Part shown: piece after piece, positions 44,913 to 54,262 of the stretch
Position numbering within the stretch: the stretch's first letter is position 1
How the letters are laid out: the number at the start of each line of letters is the position of its first letter
Assembly: GCA_040752515.1 (NCBI GenBank)
Contig: JBFMGQ010000003.1
Location: 88,987 to 152,986, forward strand
Reading direction: 5' to 3'
From: Tenuifilum sp040752515
Lineage (GTDB): Bacteria > Bacteroidota > Bacteroidia > Bacteroidales > Tenuifilaceae
DNA length: 64,000 bases
Program-made: the position numbers and the translations under genes
Notes under the pieces: generated by a model
Databases searched by the model: none
What the model was told of the DNA's origin: nothing
Seen by the model: the letters and a program-made list of their open reading frames with translations, nothing else

Positions 44913-45749
44913 TTACTTTCGGAAAGCAACCATAGCCCAATTATCCCTGTAATCGGTCTCACTAAATGAAAGGCCTACCTTTTCTGCAGCAATCTTAAGG
45001 GTATCAACATCATCCCTCAAAATGCCACTCATGAAAATGGAACCGCCAGGCTTGAGACTATTTACATAGGCTTGCATATCGGCTAAAAGGATATTTAGGT
45101 TGATATTCGCAAGGATAACATCAAACAACATCCCTTTTAGTAAGGCTGCATCGCCCAAGTGGGCTGAAATTCGTTTACAATTATTATTCGCAATATTTTC
45201 AAGCGTATTGCGATATGCCCACTCGTCGTTATCGATAGCCACAACGCTTTGCGCACCCCGCATTTCAGCCAAAATGGCAAGCACGCCGGTTCCACAACCC
45301 ATATCGAGAACGGTAAGCCCTTCAACCCGATGGTTGAGTAATGCGGAAATCATTAAATGGGTGGTTTGATGGTGCCCAGTTCCAAACGACATCTTTGGGT
45401 CGATTAATATCTCGTAGTCGGTTTTCGGCGTATCGGTATGAAACGAAGCCTTTACCAAGCACCTGTTATCAACAATAATTGGCTCAAAGTTCGACTCCCA
45501 AAGCTCGTTCCAGTTTTTATCTTCAATAGCATTTAACTCATAATCGATGCTTACGCCCTCGGGCAACTCAACTAAGCCAATAAAATCAACAGGTAAAGTT
45601 TTTAAAGCATTGGTTTTAATATAAGCCAGTAGGATAGGCTCGTTCTCCATGAAACTCTCAAAGCCCAACTCGGCAAGTTGGGCAATGAGTATTTCGGTGG
45701 TTTCGGCGGTATACGGTTTGATTTTTACCTTGAGTTCGGTATAACTCAT
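44913..45749 (-). CDS. prmA: Ribosomal protein L11 methyltransferase
   Basis: 278 residues from the ATG at 45749 (MSYTELKVKIKPYTAETTEI). The frame is open 19 codons further upstream, but that part overlaps tpiA and has no homology. The N-terminal substrate domain (about 1-100) is followed by the class I SAM domain with IDPKMSFGTGHHQTTHLMI, LDMGCGTGVLAILAEMRGA (motif I), VVAIDNDEWA and VILANINLNILL (NPPY-like NxN). It trimethylates ribosomal protein L11. The start follows the tpiA stop by one base, indicating co-transcription. Confidence 0.95.
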   Translation of the reverse strand: MSYTELKVKIKPYTAETTEILIAQLAELGFESFMENEPILLAYIKTNALKTLPVDFIGLVELPEGVSIDYELNAIEDKNWNELWESNFEPIIVDNRCLVKASFHTDTPKTDYEILIDPKMSFGTGHHQTTHLMISALLNHRVEGLTVLDMGCGTGVLAILAEMRGAQSVVAIDNDEWAYRNTLENIANNNCKRISAHLGDAALLKGMLFDVILANINLNILLADMQAYVNSLKPGGSIFMSGILRDDVDTLKIAAEKVGLSFSETDYRDNWAMVAFRK

Positions 45750-45750
45750 C

Positions 45751-46506
45751 TTAGAACGATTTTGCAATAGCAATAAAGTCGGCTGCCACCAGCGAAGCAC
45801 CACCAATTAAGCCACCATCGACATCGGGTTTAGCAAAAATCTCAGCGGCATTCGAGGGTTTACAGCTACCACCATAAAGAATACTTATAGAATCAGCGAT
45901 GGCTGAACCAAACTTGTTTGCAAGCAACTTACGGATGTAAGCATGCATTTCCTGAGCCTGCTCGGCAGTAGCGGTTTTTCCTGTACCAATTGCCCAAACC
46001 GGTTCATAAGCTATAACAACCTGCCTTATACTAAGCTCATCGAGGGCAAAAAGCGATTCCTCAACCTGCTGCTGAACGACGTGGAAATGTCGGTTAGCCT
46101 CACGTTCATCAAGTTTTTCGCCACAACAAAAAATTGGTATTAGGTTGTTGGCAAGGGCTTGCTTAATCTTTTCGTAAAGGTGATCATTGTTTTCGCCAAA
46201 GTACTCGCGTCGTTCGGAATGGCCAATTATAACGTAATCAACCCCTATAGCGCCAAGCATGGCAGCCGATACCTCGCCGGTGTATGCACCCGATTGCCAC
46301 CGGGCACAATTTTGAGCACCAATAGCGATCCGTGTACCGCTTGCCAGTTTTGTTACCTCGCTAAGGTGGGTGAAAGGGGGTATTATTACCAGTTCAACAT
46401 CGCCCGAAACCTCTCCCGATTTAGCAATAACATCCTTAGCAAGCGCCAAGCCTTCGGAAGGCAAAGTATTCATCTTCCAGTTTCCAGCTACAATTTTTCT
46501 TCTCAT
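45751..46506 (-). CDS. tpiA: Triosephosphate isomerase
   Basis: 251 residues, normal length. Catalytic features of the TIM barrel: GNWKMN at 8-13 (Lys), IGHSERRE near 95 (His), YEPVWAIGTGKTA near 167 (Glu and the flexible loop), and YGGSCKPSNA/GGLIGGASL phosphate-binding segments near the end. It interconverts dihydroxyacetone phosphate and glyceraldehyde-3-phosphate. First gene of a unit with prmA and possibly the giant gene. Confidence 0.97.
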   Translation of the reverse strand: MRRKIVAGNWKMNTLPSEGLALAKDVIAKSGEVSGDVELVIIPPFTHLSEVTKLASGTRIAIGAQNCARWQSGAYTGEVSAAMLGAIGVDYVIIGHSERREYFGENNDHLYEKIKQALANNLIPIFCCGEKLDEREANRHFHVVQQQVEESLFALDELSIRQVVIAYEPVWAIGTGKTATAEQAQEMHAYIRKLLANKFGSAIADSISILYGGSCKPSNAAEIFAKPDVDGGLIGGASLVAADFIAIAKSF

Positions 46507-46563
46507 CTCAATCGATTTAAATATTATGTAATAACAATGAAATAGTACTTATCCTTACGGTAT

Positions 46564-46571
46564 CAAATTTA
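46564..46571 (-). promoter_or_regulatory. Probable -7 element of the tpiA promoter
   Basis: Minus strand TAAATTTG, full match to TAnnTTTG, 57 bp before the tpiA start codon. The nearest TTG is 23 bp upstream rather than 20. Confidence 0.45.
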
Positions 46572-46589
46572 CAACAAAATTCCGAGATA

Positions 46590-47672
46590 TTAACCAATGC
46601 GAACCCGCGGGTCGAGAACACCATAAAGTAAATCGACCAGCAAGTTTACCAAGCTAAAAATAACCGCAACCGTTAAAACGCAACCAATTACAAGAGGTAC
46701 ATCGTAACTATTGAGGGCATTAACCATAACGTAACCAAGCCCTTTCCAGCTAAAAATGTACTCAACAAAAATTACTCCAGCCATCATTGAAGCAAACCAA
46801 CCCGAAATTGAAGTGACTACGGGGTTAAGCGAGTTTCGCAAAGCATGTTTAAAAATAACTTTCCGGTTCGAGAGGCCTTTTGCCTTAGCGGTTCTGATAT
46901 AGTCCTGGCTTAAGGTTTCGAGCAGTGAGCTACGCATTAGTTGAGTAATAACGCCAAGGGGTCGTAGCCCTAGGGTTAGCGCAGGCAAAATGATATTTTT
47001 CCATTTGAGGTGAATGCCCTCACCAAAATCATCAACCTCCCAAAGATTTCCGGTTAAACTAAGCCCAGTGTACTTTCCAAGAACAATGGCAAAAAGCCAA
47101 CCAATGAGTATGGCAGCAAAAAACGATGGTAAAGCCATACCAAGCGCAGAGTTAACTAAAAGTAACCTGTCCACGATGCTATCCTTGTAAATGGCAGCAA
47201 CAATACCCATAGCAATGCCTACTATGGTGGCAAACATAATTGCCACCATGGCAAGGTAGAACGTATTGGGCAAAGTTGATAGAACAATTTTGGATACCGG
47301 TTGTCGGCTTTGGTAGGAACGGCGCAGGTAGGGTCTTTTTAATACAACCATTCGGTTCGATGCCATTTTCCCAAGTAGCATGGTTTTGCCGTAAACAATA
47401 GTATCGAGGTAAATGGAACTTGCTCTGTTGTATGGGTTGTGAACTGAAATGGGTGAAATATCGTTCAAGTACTTAAAATACTGTTTCCAAACCGGCAGGT
47501 CAAGGCCTAAATCGGCACGTGCTGCCTTAACTGAAAGTGAGTCGGTGCGCTGTCCAAGTACCATTCGAGCGGGGTCGCCGGGTATAAGGTTAAAAAGAAT
47601 GAAAACAAGGCTGGCAACGCCAAAAATTACCAGAACAGTATAGAATAACTTACGAACAAGGTAAAGAAACAT
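46590..47672 (-). CDS. Peptide/nickel-type ABC transporter permease (DppB/OppB family)
   Basis: 360 residues. An N-terminal helix (about 8-28) followed by NLIPGDPARMVLGQRTD, typical of DppB/OppB, then a periplasmic insert of about 100 residues and five more helices. The cytoplasmic coupling loop is seen as RSSLLETLSQDYIRTAKAKG followed by ALRNSLNPVV, the EAA motif region. It would form half of an inner-membrane channel, but no second permease, ATPase or binding-protein gene is adjacent, so its partners are elsewhere. It lies 12 bp after mazG and could be co-transcribed with it. Confidence 0.92.
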   Translation of the reverse strand: MFLYLVRKLFYTVLVIFGVASLVFILFNLIPGDPARMVLGQRTDSLSVKAARADLGLDLPVWKQYFKYLNDISPISVHNPYNRASSIYLDTIVYGKTMLLGKMASNRMVVLKRPYLRRSYQSRQPVSKIVLSTLPNTFYLAMVAIMFATIVGIAMGIVAAIYKDSIVDRLLLVNSALGMALPSFFAAILIGWLFAIVLGKYTGLSLTGNLWEVDDFGEGIHLKWKNIILPALTLGLRPLGVITQLMRSSLLETLSQDYIRTAKAKGLSNRKVIFKHALRNSLNPVVTSISGWFASMMAGVIFVEYIFSWKGLGYVMVNALNSYDVPLVIGCVLTVAVIFSLVNLLVDLLYGVLDPRVRIG

Positions 47673-47684
47673 TACTCTTGAATA

Positions 47685-48482
47685 TTAATCGAACTTTTTA
47701 GCCTCTTCCCAAATCTCGTTCATTTCATCGAGAGTCATATCCTTAAGCGAGCGCCCTTGTTTAAGGGTTTTTTGCTCAAGGTATGCAAATCGCTTAATGA
47801 ATTTTCGGTTTGTTCGTTCCAATGCGGTTTCAGGATCTATCCCGTAAAGCCGAGCGGCATTCACCACCGAGAAAAGCAAATCGCCAAATTCTTTTTCAAT
47901 GTCATCGGGCGATTGGGTAACCTCAACCTCATGCCTGAGCTCGTTGAGTTCTTCCTGAACTTTATCCCATACCTGCGAACGCTCATCCCAATCGAATCCA
48001 ACAGCACGAACCTTTTCCTGAATGCGGTTAGCCTTTATAAGTGCGGGCAAGGCAGTTGGAACGCCCGAAAGGACTGTTTTATTACCATCCTTTTCCTTGA
48101 TTTTGAGTTGCTCCCAGTTCTCAATGACTTGGTTTGCATTATCAACCTTAACATCGCCATAGATATGAGGGTGACGGTAAATGAGCTTATCGCATAGCGA
48201 GTTGATTACGTCCACTATATCGAACTGGTTATCCTCCTCGGCAATTTTAGAGTAGAAAACGATATGCAGCAGCAAATCGCCTAGCTCCTTTTTAATGAGA
48301 TTGTAATCCTTTTCCAGTATTCCCTCCGACAGTTCATAGGTCTCTTCAATGGTTAGTGGGCGAATGGAATCGAAGGTTTGCTCCTTGTCCCAAGGGCATT
48401 TTGCCCGCAAATCGTCCATTATTTCGAGCAACCTCCTAAAATCGTTACTTGCACGCTGTTTTCTACTTTCGTCATTCATCAT
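47685..48482 (-). CDS. mazG: Nucleoside triphosphate pyrophosphohydrolase MazG
   Basis: 265 residues with two MazG repeats, each carrying the acidic metal-binding pattern: LIKKELGDLLLHIVFYSKIA with EED near 60-80, and IEKEFGDLLFSVVNAARL near 195. CPWDKEQTF near 35 and EETYELSEGILEKD are family markers. It hydrolyses (d)NTPs to monophosphates and PPi, cleaning aberrant nucleotides. It overlaps the SAM hydrolase-like gene upstream by 4 bp, so the two are translationally coupled. Confidence 0.95.
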   Translation of the reverse strand: MMNDESRKQRASNDFRRLLEIMDDLRAKCPWDKEQTFDSIRPLTIEETYELSEGILEKDYNLIKKELGDLLLHIVFYSKIAEEDNQFDIVDVINSLCDKLIYRHPHIYGDVKVDNANQVIENWEQLKIKEKDGNKTVLSGVPTALPALIKANRIQEKVRAVGFDWDERSQVWDKVQEELNELRHEVEVTQSPDDIEKEFGDLLFSVVNAARLYGIDPETALERTNRKFIKRFAYLEQKTLKQGRSLKDMTLDEMNEIWEEAKKFD

Positions 48483-49285
48483 CGTAATAATTTATCGTCG
48501 TCGTAAAAACGTACCATGATATTTGAGCCAATGTTCAGGTTATACATTTGAGAGGCAAACCCTTCGCGAACGGCAATCTCAAGCAGACCTAAAGTGTTGA
48601 ACAGCGCAAGCAAATCACCTTTTTCAACATCTTTATATGAATTGCTCAGCTTGTTTATGCCATGCGAATAGCTCTGAACGTAAATTGTGTACTTGCGCGA
48701 TTTCCGTATGGCCTCAAAATCATCGCGAGTAATATTGGTTATGGCATTTAGGTATGAGTCGATATAGATAACGCTACCGGTAAGGCTATCGTTTTCAGGC
48801 AAAGGTAAAATTGGCGTGAACTTTTTGATGCCCGATACCTCAATGGCAAAATCGGTCAATCCGTTCTCTGAAAGCATTACTTCAACAGCCAAAGCCACCG
48901 AATCCAAAGAACCAAAACTACGGGTATCATCAACGGGAACGCCATGTATAATCTCAGGTAAATTATCGGTAATTAACGAAATAGTACCGTTATCGGGAAC
49001 AATAAAGGAATGCTCCTGATACTCGAAAAAAAGCATACGCATATTGTCGGAAGTATCGCTATTTACCATGCAGATATGAATGGAACCTGGAGGAAAAAAC
49101 CGAAAGGAATGTTTTATGAGGAATGCCGCATGCCTGTAATTATAGGGTGGCACCTTGTGGCTTAGTTCAACCACATGCAATTTTGGTGAAACGGAATAAA
49201 GTTTCCCACAGAGCATGCCAAGGTAGTAATCCTGGTTGCCCCAATCGGTAGTAAGTGTAACAAGTCGGGTGTCGGTTTTAGCCAT
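48479..49285 (-). CDS. SAM hydroxide adenosyltransferase (DUF62 family)
   Basis: 268 residues. The start LVTLTTDWGNQDYYLGMLCG and the blocks VVELSHKVPPYNYRHAAFLI, VPDNGTISLI and GSVIYIDSYLNAITNI are those of the S-adenosyl-L-methionine hydroxide adenosyltransferase (duf62/chlorinase-like) family, which hydrolyses SAM to adenosine and methionine in characterised members. It overlaps mazG by 4 bp; both could serve metabolite house-cleaning. The halogenase-specific loop cannot be judged here, so the hydrolase role is the default. Confidence 0.9.
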   Translation of the reverse strand: MAKTDTRLVTLTTDWGNQDYYLGMLCGKLYSVSPKLHVVELSHKVPPYNYRHAAFLIKHSFRFFPPGSIHICMVNSDTSDNMRMLFFEYQEHSFIVPDNGTISLITDNLPEIIHGVPVDDTRSFGSLDSVALAVEVMLSENGLTDFAIEVSGIKKFTPILPLPENDSLTGSVIYIDSYLNAITNITRDDFEAIRKSRKYTIYVQSYSHGINKLSNSYKDVEKGDLLALFNTLGLLEIAVREGFASQMYNLNIGSNIMVRFYDDDKLLR

Positions 49286-49426
49286 CGAATATCAAATTCA
49301 ATACAAAAGTAAACCAGAAAATTAATAATTCCTGCATTGTACTGGGTAAACTTACTAACCATTTAGCTGTTAGTATTTTTTGATATCAAAGCTACTAATA
49401 GATATAAACTTTGGCTGGTTTTAAAT

Positions 49427-49434
49427 TATCTTTG
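49427..49434 (+). promoter_or_regulatory. Probable -7 element of the phoH promoter
   Basis: TATCTTTG, full match to TAnnTTTG, 23 bp before the phoH ATG. No TTG 20 bp upstream. Confidence 0.45.
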
Positions 49435-49457
49435 CATACACAACCCAATAACTATTG

Positions 49458-50456
49458 ATGGCAGGCGAAAGGACAATCATTATCGAAGGAATTGATCCCC
49501 TTGTGCTTTACGGGGTGAACAATACTCGTTTCGACTTAATAACCCAACACTACCCAAAGCTCAAAATCATAGGCCGCGGCAATATCATTAAGGCAATTGG
49601 CGAAGAAGAACTGATTGACGATCTGGATCAGAAACTTCATGCCATGATTGACTTTCACATCAAGTACGGGTATTTGAGCGAAACCAATATCAAGGATATT
49701 TTACAGGAAAATCCTGAATCGATTGATAAGGCCGAGGAAGAGATTACCGATGTACTGGTTTACGGTAACCACGGCAAAATTGTAAAAGCTCGAACAATAA
49801 ATCAGCGTAAGCTGGTTGAGATGTACGAAAGCAACGACCTTATTTTTGCCATTGGCCCCGCAGGATCTGGAAAAACTTACACGGCCATTGCTTTAGCTGT
49901 AAGAGCTCTCCGCAACAAAGAGGTTAAACGCATCATTTTAACCCGCCCTGCCGTTGAAGCAGGTGAACGCTTAGGCTTTTTACCTGGCGATATGAAGGAA
50001 AAACTCGACCCCTACCTACAACCCCTATACGATGCCCTTCACGATATGATTCCCCCAAAAAAATTGCAGGAATTCATGGAAGATGGTACCGTTCAAATTG
50101 CACCCCTTGCCTACATGCGTGGACGTACACTTGATAATGCCTTTGTGATTCTGGATGAAGCTCAAAACACTACGCTAAGCCAGCTTAAAATGTTCCTTAC
50201 CCGAATGGGAAGCAATGCTAAGTTCATTGTAACCGGCGATATTACCCAAATAGACTTACCCAATAAGGACGATTCGGGTTTGATTAAAGCCATTAAGCTA
50301 CTTGATGGAATTAAGGATATCGCCATAATCTATTTTGATACCCGCGACATCATTCGCCACAAGCTGGTAAAATACATTGTGAACGCATTTGAGGAAGCCT
50401 CGGGGAAACCCGACAAGCAAACCGATGCAAAAAGTGACGATAAGCAAACCAAATAG
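49458..50456 (+). CDS. PhoH-family ATPase
   Basis: 332 residues from the ATG at 49458; the TTG one codon upstream is less likely. An N-terminal KH-like part (about 1-100) is followed by the PhoH ATPase domain with Walker A GPAGSGKT near 133-140, RPAVEAGERLGFLPGD, Walker B FVILDEAQNTT near 233 and FLTRMGSNAKFIVTGD. The tail is lysine/aspartate-rich (KQTDAKSDDKQTK). These cytoplasmic ATPases are linked to RNA metabolism; their precise role is unsettled. It is followed by purC after 9 bp. Confidence 0.94.
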   Translation: MAGERTIIIEGIDPLVLYGVNNTRFDLITQHYPKLKIIGRGNIIKAIGEEELIDDLDQKLHAMIDFHIKYGYLSETNIKDILQENPESIDKAEEEITDVLVYGNHGKIVKARTINQRKLVEMYESNDLIFAIGPAGSGKTYTAIALAVRALRNKEVKRIILTRPAVEAGERLGFLPGDMKEKLDPYLQPLYDALHDMIPPKKLQEFMEDGTVQIAPLAYMRGRTLDNAFVILDEAQNTTLSQLKMFLTRMGSNAKFIVTGDITQIDLPNKDDSGLIKAIKLLDGIKDIAIIYFDTRDIIRHKLVKYIVNAFEEASGKPDKQTDAKSDDKQTK

Positions 50457-50465
50457 TCAACAAGC

Positions 50466-51413
50466 ATGAAAGCAATCACCCGCACCGATTTCAAATTCCC
50501 CGGACAGGTTTCAGTGTACCACGGGAAAGTCCGCGATGTATACAACATCAACAATCAATTTCTGGTAATGGTTGTAACCGATAGAATATCGGCATTTGAT
50601 GTTATTCTACCAAAAGGAATACCGTATAAAGGCCAAGTGCTCAACCAAATAGCCAACAAGTTTCTAGATGCTACGGCCGATATTGTTCCCAACTGGAAAA
50701 TTGCCTCGCCCGACCCCATGGTTACCGTAGGCCATTTATGTGAGCCCTTCAAGGTTGAAATGGTTGTACGCGGCTACCTGACCGGTCATGCATGGCGCGA
50801 ATATAAAGCGGGTAAACGCACCCTTTGCGGTGTTCCGCTTCCCGAAGGATTGCGTGAGCATCAACAGTTTCCCAAACCTATTATCACCCCAACCACCAAA
50901 GCTGAAGAGGGTCACGATGAGGATATCTCACGCGATGAGATCATTGCCAGGGGGCTAGTCAGCGAAACCGATTACAACCTACTTGAAAAATATGCTCTGG
51001 CTCTATTTGAGCGTGGTACACAAATGGCTCAAAAAATGGGGCTAATACTGGTAGATACCAAATACGAGTTTGGGAAAAAGGATGGCCAAATATACCTGAT
51101 CGACGAAATTCACACCCCCGACTCATCGCGTTACTTCTACCTCGAAGGGTATAAAGAACGCCTCGAGAAGGGCGAGGAGCAGCGCCAGCTCTCTAAGGAA
51201 TTTGTTCGTGAATGGTTAATGGCCAATGGTTTTCAGGGTAAAGAAGGACAAAAAGTACCCGAAATGACTCCTGATTTTGTTGAGCAAGTTTCGAACCGCT
51301 ACATTGAACTGTACGAAAAAATTACTGGCGACAAATTTCTAAAGGCCAAAAGCGATGAGGATATTTTGAATAGGATTGAGAAAAATGTTATGCATTTCCT
51401 ACAAAACATTTAG
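50466..51413 (+). CDS. purC: Phosphoribosylaminoimidazole-succinocarboxamide synthase
   Basis: 315 residues, the longer form common in Bacteroidota. It ligates CAIR and aspartate with ATP in purine synthesis. Visible blocks: YHGKVRDVYNI near 19, VTDRISAFDVILPKGIPYKG, VVRGYLTGHAWREYK, TPTTKAEEGHDEDIS, VDTKYEFG and IDEIHTPDSSRYF. It is downstream of phoH in a two-gene unit and is followed by a strong bidirectional terminator. No other purine genes lie nearby. Confidence 0.96.
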   Translation: MKAITRTDFKFPGQVSVYHGKVRDVYNINNQFLVMVVTDRISAFDVILPKGIPYKGQVLNQIANKFLDATADIVPNWKIASPDPMVTVGHLCEPFKVEMVVRGYLTGHAWREYKAGKRTLCGVPLPEGLREHQQFPKPIITPTTKAEEGHDEDISRDEIIARGLVSETDYNLLEKYALALFERGTQMAQKMGLILVDTKYEFGKKDGQIYLIDEIHTPDSSRYFYLEGYKERLEKGEEQRQLSKEFVREWLMANGFQGKEGQKVPEMTPDFVEQVSNRYIELYEKITGDKFLKAKSDEDILNRIEKNVMHFLQNI

Positions 51414-51430
51414 GTTAAAGTCAAGATAAA

Positions 51431-51460
51431 AAAATGGCTACCACAACCGGTAGCCATTTT
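51431..51460. terminator. Bidirectional intrinsic terminator between purC and pckA
   Basis: Stem AAAATGGCTACC / GGTAGCCATTTT with a six-base loop, A-rich on the left and T-rich on the right. Confidence 0.9.
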
Positions 51461-51496
51461 AATATGGGATATTCCGTTGGTTAAACCAAAAATCAA

Positions 51497-53107
51497 TTAC
51501 AGCTGAGGGCCAGCAGTAATCAATCGCTTGCCCCACTCGTTATCGGTAAAGGTCTTAAAATTATCGATGAACTTTTGGGCAAGATTACGTGCAGCTGCAT
51601 CCCAATCCTCAGGTTTAGCCCAATGGTTACGTGGGTTTAATAATTTGGCATCGACACCGGGTAAGGCCTTTGGTATTTGTAGGTTGAAAATTGGTAAAAC
51701 CTCAAACTCGGCATTATCGAGGCTGCCATCGAGAATGGCATTGATTATGGCACGGGTTGATGGTAAATCGATTCTACGGCCAACGCCATAGGCTCCTCCT
51801 ATCCAACCAGTATTAACAAGGTATGCTTTGGATCCATGTTCCTGCATCTTTTTAACAAGCTCCCGGGCATACACCGTTGGGTGCAACATAAGAAAAGCCT
51901 GACCAAAGCAGCTACTAAAGGTAGGTTGAGGTTCAAGCACTCCCCTTTCGGTTCCTGCAAGCTTTGCTGTAAACCCACTTAAAAAATGGTATTGGGTTTG
52001 ATTGGGGGTTAGCTTTGAAACCGGGGGCAAAACACCAAAAGCATCAGCTGTCAGGAATATTACATTTTTGGCATGGCCAGCACGCGAAATAGGTTTAACA
52101 ATATTCTTGATATGGTAAATGGGATACGATACCCTGGTATTCTCGGTTTTCCGTTTCGAATGAAAATCGATGTTGCCCTCGGCATCCACGTCGAGATTTT
52201 CGAGTAAAGCATCACGACGGATAGCGGCAAAGATGTCGGGTTCCTTTTGTGGGTCAAGATCGATACACTTTGCGTAGCAGCCACCTTCGAAATTAAACAC
52301 ACCGGAATCGTCCCAACCGTGTTCGTCATCGCCAATCAAGGCTCGATTGGGATCGGCTGAGAGGGTGGTTTTACCTGTGCCAGATAGTCCGAAGAAAATA
52401 GCCACGTCGCCTGCCTCGCCAACATTGGCGCTGCAATGCATTGAGGCAATTCCCTTAAGTGGCAGGTAAAAATTCATGACAGAGAAAATGCCTTTTTTCA
52501 TCTCGCCACCATACCAAGTGCCTCCGATCAGGGCCATACGCTCAGTAAGATGGAATGCTACATAAACCTCGCTGTTCAGGTTTTGCTCCTTCCAGTAAGG
52601 GTTAGTTGTTTTAGAGGCAACCAGGACAACAAAGTCGGGCTTAAAGCTTTTGAGTTCCTCGTCGGATGGACGAATAAACATATTCTTGACGAAATGGGCT
52701 TGCCAAGCCACTTCCATCACAAACCGAACGCTCAGTCGGGTATCCTCATTGGCGCCGGCAAAAGCATCAACCACGTAAAGTTTTTTACCGTTGAGCTGTT
52801 TAACGCTTACCTCCTTGAGCTTTTCCCAAACCTCCTGTGAAATTGGTTTGTTATCGGAGCCTTTTTTGCCGGGCTCTGCCCACCAAACATCCTTTTCGGT
52901 ATTCGGCTCACGAACAACATATTTGTCTTTTGGCGAACGGCCTGTAAATACTCCGGTATCGACATTTACAGCGCCAAGTTTTGTGACAACACCACGCTCA
53001 AACCCTTCAAGTTTTGGGTCGGTTTCGTGCTCATAAAGTAAATCGTACGATGGATTATAGTACAACTCCTTTACGGAATTGATACCGTACTGCGACAAAT
53101 CAATCAT
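51497..53107 (-). CDS. pckA: Phosphoenolpyruvate carboxykinase (ATP)
   Basis: 536 residues, normal for the ATP-dependent family. It interconverts oxaloacetate and PEP; in fermentative Bacteroidales it often works toward oxaloacetate on the way to succinate. Motifs: FTGRSPKDKYVV near 54, GGTWYGGEMKKGIFSVMNF, Walker A GLSGTGKTTLSADPN near 239-253, DDEHGWDD and FEGGCYAKCI, and NTRVSYPIYHI. Single gene with its own promoter region and terminator. Confidence 0.97.
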   Translation of the reverse strand: MIDLSQYGINSVKELYYNPSYDLLYEHETDPKLEGFERGVVTKLGAVNVDTGVFTGRSPKDKYVVREPNTEKDVWWAEPGKKGSDNKPISQEVWEKLKEVSVKQLNGKKLYVVDAFAGANEDTRLSVRFVMEVAWQAHFVKNMFIRPSDEELKSFKPDFVVLVASKTTNPYWKEQNLNSEVYVAFHLTERMALIGGTWYGGEMKKGIFSVMNFYLPLKGIASMHCSANVGEAGDVAIFFGLSGTGKTTLSADPNRALIGDDEHGWDDSGVFNFEGGCYAKCIDLDPQKEPDIFAAIRRDALLENLDVDAEGNIDFHSKRKTENTRVSYPIYHIKNIVKPISRAGHAKNVIFLTADAFGVLPPVSKLTPNQTQYHFLSGFTAKLAGTERGVLEPQPTFSSCFGQAFLMLHPTVYARELVKKMQEHGSKAYLVNTGWIGGAYGVGRRIDLPSTRAIINAILDGSLDNAEFEVLPIFNLQIPKALPGVDAKLLNPRNHWAKPEDWDAAARNLAQKFIDNFKTFTDNEWGKRLITAGPQL

Positions 53108-53153
53108 TTCCGGTAATTTTTAATTAAACAATTTGCAAACCGATAATAATAAG

Positions 53154-53161
53154 CAAATGTA
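53154..53161 (-). promoter_or_regulatory. Probable -7 element of the pckA promoter
   Basis: Minus strand TACATTTG, full match to TAnnTTTG, 46 bp before the start codon. The nearest TTTG lies only 16 bp upstream, shorter than the usual 20. Confidence 0.45.
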
Positions 53162-53339
53162 AATAATTTAGCTTATGCAAACGTTTTTTTCCATATGTTT
53201 TGTATCATAAGCCAGATTTTAAGGGCAAGATGAAACAGAATTGTACTTTAAGTAAATCTAAATCTATCCAAATAATTCAGGAAAAGGTATCTACTAATGC
53301 TAAATTTAGGATGGGCTTTACTTGGTTTTGAACGGTAAA

Positions 53340-54251
53340 TCAATCGATATGCTTGCAATGCTTATCGGTTTTTTCGGGTTCAATGTGAATAGTAGCGTCA
53401 ATCCCAAGTTCCAATCGTACTGCATCTTCAATGGATGAAATAATTCTATGCGCCTCTTCTATGGTCATTTGATTGGGGAGCCTAACATGAAAGGTTAGCT
53501 CTTGATGCATAACGTAGTTATGGATATGAAAGTGATGGGGCTCCATCGTATCGTAACCTTGCCTTAGAACAATCTCATTTACTTTCGCAACCAGCTCATC
53601 GGTAGGCACTTCACCCAGAATAACCACTGCGCTATCGGTAATAACCTTTATACCGGAGTAAAGAATGAGCAATGCTACAATGATACTTAAAGTTCCATCA
53701 ATCCACCAAAAATACTTACCAATAAATATACCCACAAGCACAATAACCGACGAAAGCGCATCGCTCCGATGATGCCACCCATCGGCAGAAACCGAAATTG
53801 AGCCAGTCCGTTTGCCAATATGGAAAGCTACTTGAGCAAGTCCTTCCTTTGCAATTATCGAAATGACTGTAACTACAATTGCTATTGTCCCATATGTGGT
53901 ACCTTCCCTGTCCCTGAGTTTAGCTATTCCTTCGGACGCAAAGTAAAATGCCACAAAAGCAAGCAGCGCGCCAATAAGTAAAGATACGACCAGTTCGGAA
54001 CGCCCATGGCCAAAAGGATGATCTTTATCGGCAGGCTTCTGGGTGTACTTCATGCCAACCAGCAGTACAACTGAACTGATTGAATCGGAAAGGGTATGCC
54101 AAGCATCGGCAATTAAAGCCAAAGAACCGGTTACTAAGCCTGCCCAATACTTTAGTGCAAAAAGCAAGGTGTTAATAATTACCGATAGCCAACCTTGAGC
54201 GTTGACCAAGCGGGTACTTTCAGAACTAAATCGATAATTCACAACAAACAA
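53340..54251 (-). CDS. Cation diffusion facilitator (CDF) family metal transporter
   Basis: 303 residues with six membrane helices. The metal-site motifs of CDF exporters are present in helices 2 and 5: ALIADAWHTLSDS near 46-58 and VSADGWHHRSDALSS near 154-168. The HPFGHGR loop follows helix 2. The C-terminal cytoplasmic domain (about 210-303) is histidine-rich (EPHHFHIHNYVMH and a final KHCKHID), suited to metal sensing. Probable zinc or iron export with proton antiport; the metal is not determined. It lies 11 bp after the LysM gene in the same unit. Confidence 0.93.
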   Translation of the reverse strand: MFVVNYRFSSESTRLVNAQGWLSVIINTLLFALKYWAGLVTGSLALIADAWHTLSDSISSVVLLVGMKYTQKPADKDHPFGHGRSELVVSLLIGALLAFVAFYFASEGIAKLRDREGTTYGTIAIVVTVISIIAKEGLAQVAFHIGKRTGSISVSADGWHHRSDALSSVIVLVGIFIGKYFWWIDGTLSIIVALLILYSGIKVITDSAVVILGEVPTDELVAKVNEIVLRQGYDTMEPHHFHIHNYVMHQELTFHVRLPNQMTIEEAHRIISSIEDAVRLELGIDATIHIEPEKTDKHCKHID

Positions 54252-54262
54252 TCTTTATATGG

